A DNA stretch of 19,056 nucleotides from Verrucomicrobiota bacterium (GTDB lineage Bacteria > Verrucomicrobiota > Verrucomicrobiia > Chthoniobacterales > UBA10450), in NCBI GenBank assembly GCA_003217965.1, contig QHNB01000220.1, positions 1 to 19,056 on the forward strand. The letters are read 5' to 3'. Each line of letters starts with the position of its first letter. The stretch's first letter is position 1. The notes under the pieces were generated by a model that was given only the letters and a program-made list of their open reading frames with translations, had not been told where the DNA came from and did not search any database. Positions 14,753 to 19,056 of the stretch are shown one piece after another. Position numbers and translations under genes: made by a program.

Positions 14753-15817
14753 TTAGATTCGCGCCTCCCGATTGGTGGAGCGCAGGTGGATAGTTTTTTG
14801 TGAAAGATCATGGGTGGCGCGAATGAACCTCACGGTACGGCTTTTTGCTCGCATGAGAATGGAGTGGGTAGTGGCGGTCGGGCCGTGAGAGCGCACGCCC
14901 CGCAGCAGCGCGCTATCGCTGATGCCCGTCGCGCAGAAGACGATATTTTTCCCGTTGGCCAGATCATCGGCGGAAAAGACCCGCGGCAAATCTTTGGCAT
15001 AACCCTCATCGATTAGTTTTTGTCGTTCCTTTTCATCCCGGGGCCACATTTTACATTGCATATCGCCGCCCAGGCATTTGATGCCAGCGGCGGCCAAGAC
15101 CGCTTCGGGCGAACCGCCAATCCCCATATAAAGATCCACCCCGCTGTCTGGAATCGCCGGCGCCATGGCAGCCGCGATGTCACCGTCCCCGATCATTCGT
15201 AACGAGGCGCCGACCCCGCGAATCTGCTCGACTATTTCTTTGTGGCGGGGGCGATCGAGCATCATGACGACGACATCCTGCACCCGCTTATCCAGTGCCC
15301 GCGCGACAATGGCCAATGTTTCCGCGATCGGCGCCTCTAGATTTAAACTATCACCACGCCTCTGCATGTATTGGATAACACGCGGCCCGTACGACAGTTT
15401 TGTCATGTAAAAGGAGGGCACATCCCGCAAAGCCACTTTCACTCCCTCTTCCGGACTGGCGGCCGCAATGCAACTAATCGAATTTGGTGCGCCTTTCGAG
15501 ATGTTCGTTGTGCCATCGATTGGATCGACCGCGATATCGAACGGTGGTGTGCCGGGGAGCCAAGTGCCGAGCTGCTCCCCTTTGAAAATGCCAGGTGCAT
15601 TATCTTTGATCCCTTCGCCGATCACGACTTCGCCACAGATATTCATCAAATCGAACATTCCACGGATCGCGTCAGAGGCGGCGGCATCGGCCGCTTCCTT
15701 GTCCCCACGCCCGAGCCATTTTAATGAGTTGAGTGCCGCTGCTTCCGTGGCACGCAGGAAATCAAATTCGAGGATGCGCTCGATATCCTGATAATTCTGG
15801 CGCGGCAATCGGGGCAT
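14753..15817 (-). CDS. glpX: Class II fructose-1,6-bisphosphatase (GlpX type)
   Basis: This enzyme removes the 1-phosphate from fructose 1,6-bisphosphate in gluconeogenesis, and in some bacteria also from sedoheptulose bisphosphate. The 354 residues show the metal and phosphate motifs of the class: GEVVIGEGIKD (about 62-72), FDIAVDPIDGTTN (93-105) with the metal-binding aspartates, the RPRHKEIVEQIR segment and the DLYMGIGGSPEAVLAAA sugar-binding region. E. coli GlpX has 336 residues; this one has an Arg/Ser-rich C-terminal end. It is not the class I enzyme, whose motifs are absent. The ATG at 15817 has a possible GGAG site 12 bases away. No partner gene of glycerol metabolism is next to it, so a general gluconeogenic role is more likely than membership of a glp regulon. 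Confidence 0.92.
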   Translation of the reverse strand: MPRLPRQNYQDIERILEFDFLRATEAAALNSLKWLGRGDKEAADAAASDAIRGMFDLMNICGEVVIGEGIKDNAPGIFKGEQLGTWLPGTPPFDIAVDPIDGTTNISKGAPNSISCIAAASPEEGVKVALRDVPSFYMTKLSYGPRVIQYMQRRGDSLNLEAPIAETLAIVARALDKRVQDVVVMMLDRPRHKEIVEQIRGVGASLRMIGDGDIAAAMAPAIPDSGVDLYMGIGGSPEAVLAAAGIKCLGGDMQCKMWPRDEKERQKLIDEGYAKDLPRVFSADDLANGKNIVFCATGISDSALLRGVRSHGPTATTHSILMRAKSRTVRFIRATHDLSQKTIHLRSTNREARI

Positions 15818-15927
15818 GAAATAGGTATTCTCCGCGCGCCGACGATAGCTGACAAGTGAGACAACTGCCCCAGCATCGGCGTGAGGGTCCTGGCAGTGAG
15901 CCTTCTGGAAAGACCAGTCGGCAACTA

Positions 15928-17496
15928 TTACATATGATCGTGATCCATTTCGCTCCTGCTGTGCAACGACGGGCGAATTCGAAGAAAAATCTGGAAGCCG
16001 TAACCAAGTTCATCACCATAATAACGGTTTAAATCACTTGGCCGGTGATCAATCGTGAATTGTGCGCCAAGGCCAAAATCAAGACCGTTGCCGTGTGTCA
16101 AGTCACGGACGTATCCGAGCGAGGCTGCGAAGATCGGGAAAATCTTTTGCAAATCCGGCCCACCCAATACGAGCTCGTGCCCAGATTTTTCGACTCGCTC
16201 GAGGCGGGTGTAAAAGGTGTCGCGTCCATGTTGGAAGTCGGATTCGAGCAGGAAGGACTGTGTTTTGCCTTCCCCGGCAGTGTTGTTTTGGCCCCAGACG
16301 AACGTCGTCGCCCAGTTCGAGTCTGGGCCGAGCGGCACATTATACATAATTGAGGACGTCGTGCGGTGCCGGTTCGCATTCGGCTCAAGAGCCTCCGGGC
16401 TTTTCAGGTAACCATGCGAGAATTGCAATGCCAGATTGGATGTAGGATTCCAGGAAAAGCGTCCACTCGCCGAATCAAAGCGCGGCCGGTCGAAATCATA
16501 GCGGTTTTCGTCGGGCTCTCGGCCGGTGAAAACGCTTCCCTCAATTTTCAGCGTGCGCCAAACAACGCCGGCGGTAGCGACGCCGAAGGTTACGTGAGTG
16601 GAGTCCTGCCAATGATGACCAAGCGGTGCATCCGGGTCGTCCAGCGCTGAAATGCGGTGCATGAATGTGGGAGGACCAAGGGCCGGCTCACCTGGATAAC
16701 CGAAATAGACAAAAGCGGACATGTCGTCCGTGAATTTTTGCGAATAGGAAAGGGACAATTCGCTGAACAAGTCATGAGGATGCTGGCGATCGTGCAGCGG
16801 CTGATTGTGCCAGGACTCACCTGATTGAAAAAGAAGCGGATACCCGCGGCCACCTTCGGTTAACGGATCAAGGCTCATCATCAAGCGCGCGCCGAGTTGC
16901 GCGTTATCTCCTAGGGGATGCGAATACATTGCCATGATCCAATTCGGCGCATCGATCCGATCATCGCCGCGACGCGTGCTCACGTTAGTGTAACGAGGGA
17001 GCGCCGCCCCGTGCAGCATGAGCATGTCTTCTCCGAATATGAACATGCGCCCATACATTGGCGAAGAGTCCGGCAACCAGCTCGTACCTGAGCCTTCGCG
17101 CGACATCGGATCAGCTAAATCCACAGATGATTTCATCATCGCGCTATGCTCGCGCTCGCGATGGACACTCTCTTGAGGAGCGGACTGAGTCCCCATTCCA
17201 CTCAGATGATGAGCATCAATGCCGTGCGTTTCTTTTTTCCGCGGATCGCTCTTCGGCACCAACTCCATTCCGCATTTGGGGCATTTGCCGGGTTTGTCGG
17301 AGACCACGTCGGGATGCATAACGCAGGTGTATTTTGGAATTGGCGTGGCCGATGGCGATCCGCGTGGCCAGGGCGAAGTTTGCGGACAGGCGCTGTCGAT
17401 CGCGTAGATCATCGCGATCATTCCCAGGAAGACGATCTTGGTTTTCAAATGTAAAGATAAGAGGTTGATTGGCTTCGAAGCAGGATTTGACGGCAA
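15928..17496 (-). CDS. Heavy-metal-binding-domain protein with probable outer-membrane barrel (copper-linked)
   Basis: The 522-residue protein has an N-terminal export signal (hydrophobic stretch about 21-36, IVFLGMIAMIYAI). A heavy-metal-binding domain follows at about 56-81 (YTCVMHPDVVSDKPGKCPKC then GMELVP), whose C58, M60, H61, C72, C75 and M77 fit soft-metal binding as in CusB/CopA-type proteins. Next come a His/Met-rich linker (residues 90-125) and, from about 145 on, a region of alternating polar and hydrophobic strands with repeated aromatic ends. This region suggests a beta-barrel and includes conserved-looking QPLHDRQHPHDLF and APLGHHWQDSTHV. The tail, MDHDHM, is again metal-friendly. 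Copper handling at the outer membrane is inferred. The start is uncertain: TTG at 17496 is the longest, but TTG at 17448 gives a compact signal peptide beginning MKTKIVFLG. No ribosome site supports either. Confidence 0.7.
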   Translation of the reverse strand: MPSNPASKPINLLSLHLKTKIVFLGMIAMIYAIDSACPQTSPWPRGSPSATPIPKYTCVMHPDVVSDKPGKCPKCGMELVPKSDPRKKETHGIDAHHLSGMGTQSAPQESVHREREHSAMMKSSVDLADPMSREGSGTSWLPDSSPMYGRMFIFGEDMLMLHGAALPRYTNVSTRRGDDRIDAPNWIMAMYSHPLGDNAQLGARLMMSLDPLTEGGRGYPLLFQSGESWHNQPLHDRQHPHDLFSELSLSYSQKFTDDMSAFVYFGYPGEPALGPPTFMHRISALDDPDAPLGHHWQDSTHVTFGVATAGVVWRTLKIEGSVFTGREPDENRYDFDRPRFDSASGRFSWNPTSNLALQFSHGYLKSPEALEPNANRHRTTSSIMYNVPLGPDSNWATTFVWGQNNTAGEGKTQSFLLESDFQHGRDTFYTRLERVEKSGHELVLGGPDLQKIFPIFAASLGYVRDLTHGNGLDFGLGAQFTIDHRPSDLNRYYGDELGYGFQIFLRIRPSLHSRSEMDHDHM

Positions 17497-17556
17497 CTGC
17501 GTTGGTTGCCGAGGGTCGATTGCCGCAGTGGCAACGGCTCCAGGCTGGTGAAAACA

Positions 17557-17571
17557 CAGGCGCTACGCCTG
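17557..17571 (-). terminator. Short hairpin after the Cys/His-rich gene, possible terminator or repeat element
   Basis: CAGGCG (17557-17562) and CGCCTG (17566-17571) pair perfectly around a 3-base loop. Read on the minus strand, the hairpin lies 10 bases after the stop codon of the Cys/His-rich gene and is followed by TGTTTTC, a weak T-run. It could end that transcript, or be a small interspersed palindrome. Nearby GGCAAC/GTTGCC copies (17492-17535) add further inverted repeats. Confidence 0.4.
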
Positions 17572-17581
17572 CCACAACAGC

Positions 17582-17935
17582 CTATACCAAGATCGGCGGA
17601 GCGTGCGCGAGGATGCTCCGTTGCAAAACCAACTCCGCAAATGTTGCGCTAGCTGGCGGCCCAGTATCGAGCACAACACCGGCCGTAAAGTGCACGCTGG
17701 GGAAAATCAGTGATTGCTCATCGGAGAATTCGATTTGGCCGATGGCAAAGCAATTCTTCGCCACATGCGGGATCGCGAGGACGCGGGTAGCGGCCAGAGT
17801 CTTGCAACATGGAAGATTGGCAGAGTGCGAAGGCTTCGGCGGCTGTTTGTGCGCATGCATTGGACAGCCTTCGCTTTTTTCGCAAGTAAGCGGCCGCGAC
17901 GCAGCGGTCAGCACGCAATGATTGGCGTGGATCAT
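17582..17935 (-). CDS. Small Cys/His-rich conserved protein of unknown function
   Basis: From the chosen ATG at 17935 the protein has 117 residues. It is not assigned to a named family. Seen directly are clustered potential metal ligands: H6/C7, C18, a CPMHAHK motif at 24-30, H37, a CC pair at 43-44, H57 and C62. The C-terminal half is hydrophobic and ends with LDTGPPASATFAELVLQRSI, which looks like a conserved tail. The frame is open upstream to a GTG at 18091, with a His-rich stretch (SHEHSHKQF) just before the chosen ATG, so a longer start is possible. However, the region beyond about 17997 is the opposite strand of a decayed signal-peptide gene and should not be coding here. It lies 85 bases upstream of the metal-binding barrel gene on the same strand, which suggests a copper or similar metal role. 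Confidence 0.5.
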   Translation of the reverse strand: MIHANHCVLTAASRPLTCEKSEGCPMHAHKQPPKPSHSANLPCCKTLAATRVLAIPHVAKNCFAIGQIEFSDEQSLIFPSVHFTAGVVLDTGPPASATFAELVLQRSILAHAPPILV

Positions 17936-17996
17936 CTCGCGCAGAAACTGGGCACGCTCAAATTGTTTATGCGAGTGTTCGTGCGAATCTTCTGAT

Positions 17997-18509
17997 GTGA
18001 AGCGGCTGATAATTTTTGTCTTAATGGCGTTAACCGCATCGATTGCTCGCGCGGAGTAAATCGAAATTACGAGCCCGGACCAAGCTTGCACTTTCGCCTA
18101 TGGCGCCGTCTTTTCGCATCAGGTGGAACGCAATCCACTCACCAATCAGCTAATCGCGAATGTCACCTTCAGCAATTATCCGTACGCCGGTGATCGCCAG
18201 CCTCGTTGCGATGAGACTTTCGACTTTCGTTTTCCAGGTTTGCGGTTTGACGCCGCGCATCAGACATTTTTTGCGCGGACGGGGCACAACGAATGGATCC
18301 CCGTGGCGGAATGGCGGTCGAACATTCCCTATGGTGGGTAGGAGCTTGCGCCCGGCGCGAGAATTTTCCTCCTTAAACGCAGCGGTCACGTCACGGCGGT
18401 TCTCAGTGCCAGTAAGCCGGCGCGCGATGGCGCCCGGTGGGTGGAAAACGACAATAATCTGTCTCTGCAGAATCTGCTTGCAGTCTGTTTCGCTGTTTTC
18501 TGCCGCTAG
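17997..18509 (+). pseudogene. Decayed gene for a small secreted protein, interrupted by TAA and TAG
   Basis: One reading frame from a GTG at 17997 reads as a normal secreted protein if two stops are ignored. Residues 1-20 form a textbook signal peptide (VKRLIIFVLMALTASIARAE). Codon 21 is TAA (18057-18059). A mature-looking sequence follows (IEITSPDQACTFAYGAVF, then FSNYPYAGDRQPRCDETFDF and FARTGHNEWIPVAEWRS). Codon 115 is TAG (18339-18341), and the frame then continues with coding character (ELAPGARIFLLKRSGHVTAV, GARWVENDNNLSLQNLLA) to a final TAG at 18507-18509. The total is 171 codons. The product is not recognised as any named family. No frameshift is needed to read through. Either it is a recent pseudogene or the assembly has base errors. 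The middle piece, from a GTG at 18123 to 18341, could still give a 72-residue fragment. The end overlaps the stop of the MFS gene. Confidence 0.65.
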
Positions 18510-19056
18510 AGGCGTTCCCCTTCCGGACCATCGGTTAACGGCCCGACTGTTCCGGAACCCACGACATCTGGAGCAATGACATCGGCAATACCCGCCGTTG
18601 GCGCAACCGCCGGCTTTTGCTTCTCGATTCGCGTCGCGAGCATACAGGCGGTAAAGAGCAATGTTGCAGCGAGGTAATATGGCGCGCCGGGCAGATGAAA
18701 CGAATGTTTGGGATCGATGAACCAGGAATAGGTTCGCGAAAATAAGTAAGGGCCGATGATAAATGCAATCGAGCGCAAACTTTGGATCGCCCCCTGCAAT
18801 TCACCTTGCTCCCGTTCGCTCACTCGGCGGGTCATCATCCCTTGTGCGGCCGGGAATGAGATATTCCACATCGAAATCACAGGGATTGAGGCAAGGTAAA
18901 CCGCTCCGGTCCGGGCGACGCCGGCAATGACCATGCCAAGAGCACCAAAGAACTGGCCGATGTAAAGAGTGCGGCGCTCGCCGAGCCAGGCGACGATCCG
19001 TCCGGTCAAGCCGCCGGAAATCGCTGCCGTAAAGACGCCCACGACGGCGAGCGAAA
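18506..19056 (-). CDS. MFS transporter of the Tet/TCR type, C-terminal part (5' end outside window)
   Basis: An inner-membrane exporter of the major facilitator superfamily, probably a drug:proton antiporter of the TCR/TetA-like class. The frame is open to the right edge, so the visible 182 residues are only the C-terminal half (about six helices are expected there; four to five can be seen). Family signs are the central loop motif GRIVAWLGERRTLYIGQ, a helix with GMVIAGVA, the conserved PAAQGMMTRRVSEREQGELQ, typical of the TetA branch, then QSLRSIAFIIGPYLF and PGAPYYLAATLLFTACML. A polar tail of about 35 residues rich in Ala, Pro and Gly follows the last helix. The GTG at 19042 is an internal codon, not a start. 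The substrate cannot be told from this part. The stop overlaps the end of the decayed gene on the other strand. Confidence 0.85.
   Translation of the reverse strand, partial: SLAVVGVFTAAISGGLTGRIVAWLGERRTLYIGQFFGALGMVIAGVARTGAVYLASIPVISMWNISFPAAQGMMTRRVSEREQGELQGAIQSLRSIAFIIGPYLFSRTYSWFIDPKHSFHLPGAPYYLAATLLFTACMLATRIEKQKPAVAPTAGIADVIAPDVVGSGTVGPLTDGPEGERL

Noticed and set aside
15762..16019. 85-residue minus-strand frame between glpX and the metal-binding gene
   Set aside because: It overlaps both neighbouring genes on the same strand, has no recognisable features, and the 110-base gap between them is too short to hold it.
17216..17575. 119-residue minus-strand frame overlapping the N-terminus of the metal-binding protein
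   Set aside because: It shares the strand with the heavy-metal-binding gene in another frame, shows no signal or domain, and conflicts with the clear C-x-MHP...CPKCGM coding frame.
17997..18509. Programmed stop-codon readthrough (selenocysteine, pyrrolysine or a recoded stop)
   Set aside because: The two interruptions are different codons (TAA and TAG), no UGA or SECIS-like hairpin is involved, and other genes in the window use TAA, TAG and TGA as ordinary stops.
18160..18579. 139-residue + frame near the right end
   Set aside because: It overlaps the decayed gene in another frame and the conserved MFS gene on the other strand; its sequence looks random and Arg-rich.
1..19056. CRISPR arrays, tRNA or rRNA genes, insertion sequences, prophage genes
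   Set aside because: I looked for regular direct repeats, cloverleaf stems and transposase or integrase motifs and saw none.

Overview
The window looks like a chromosomal segment of a Gram-negative, menaquinone-using bacterium, most likely Verrucomicrobiota. This is an inference from gene content: an outer-membrane assembly operon (bamA, ompH/skp), the futalosine menaquinone gene mqnC, class II fructose-bisphosphatase, and a UBact ubiquitin-like protein encoded with 20S proteasome subunits. That last combination is known from Verrucomicrobiota, Nitrospirota and a few other Gram-negative lineages. The sequence is densely coded and moderately GC-rich. Many genes overlap by 1-4 nt and few starts have a clear Shine-Dalgarno site. 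No tRNA, rRNA, CRISPR or intact mobile element was seen, and apart from the decayed gene near the right end no stretch over 300 bases lacks a gene.

Positions 1-4177 (+): the C-terminal part of lipB (octanoyltransferase, cut by the window edge), an MBL-fold hydrolase with an N-terminal helix-turn-helix-like segment, a beta-hydroxyacid dehydrogenase and an MsbA-type ABC exporter. A converging LysM protein (-) follows, with a hairpin between the two genes.

Positions 4753-8063 (+): the highlight. A 58-residue UBact gene overlaps a proteasome beta gene (TAATG), which overlaps a proteasome alpha gene (ATGA). A membrane-anchored N-acetylmuramoyl-L-alanine amidase follows after 7 bases, then a secreted protein with two peptidoglycan-binding domains. 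The ATPase, ligase and deamidase/depupylase expected to work with UBact are not in the window.

Positions 8060-13248 (-): mqnC, bamA, ompH/skp and a DUF3108-type periplasmic protein, all on one strand and closely spaced. They would supply menaquinone synthesis and envelope assembly.

Positions 13299-15817: a D-amino-acid oxidase family flavoenzyme (+), a converging beta/gamma-crystallin-like protein with two calcium-site motifs (-), and glpX-type fructose-1,6-bisphosphatase (-).

Positions 15928-19056: an apparent metal (probably copper) module on the minus strand. It comprises a Cys/His-rich small protein and a heavy-metal-binding-domain protein joined to a probable outer-membrane barrel. Opposite lies a decayed gene for a small secreted protein, readable in one frame but broken by a TAA and a TAG. 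The C-terminal part of a Tet-type MFS exporter runs off the right edge.
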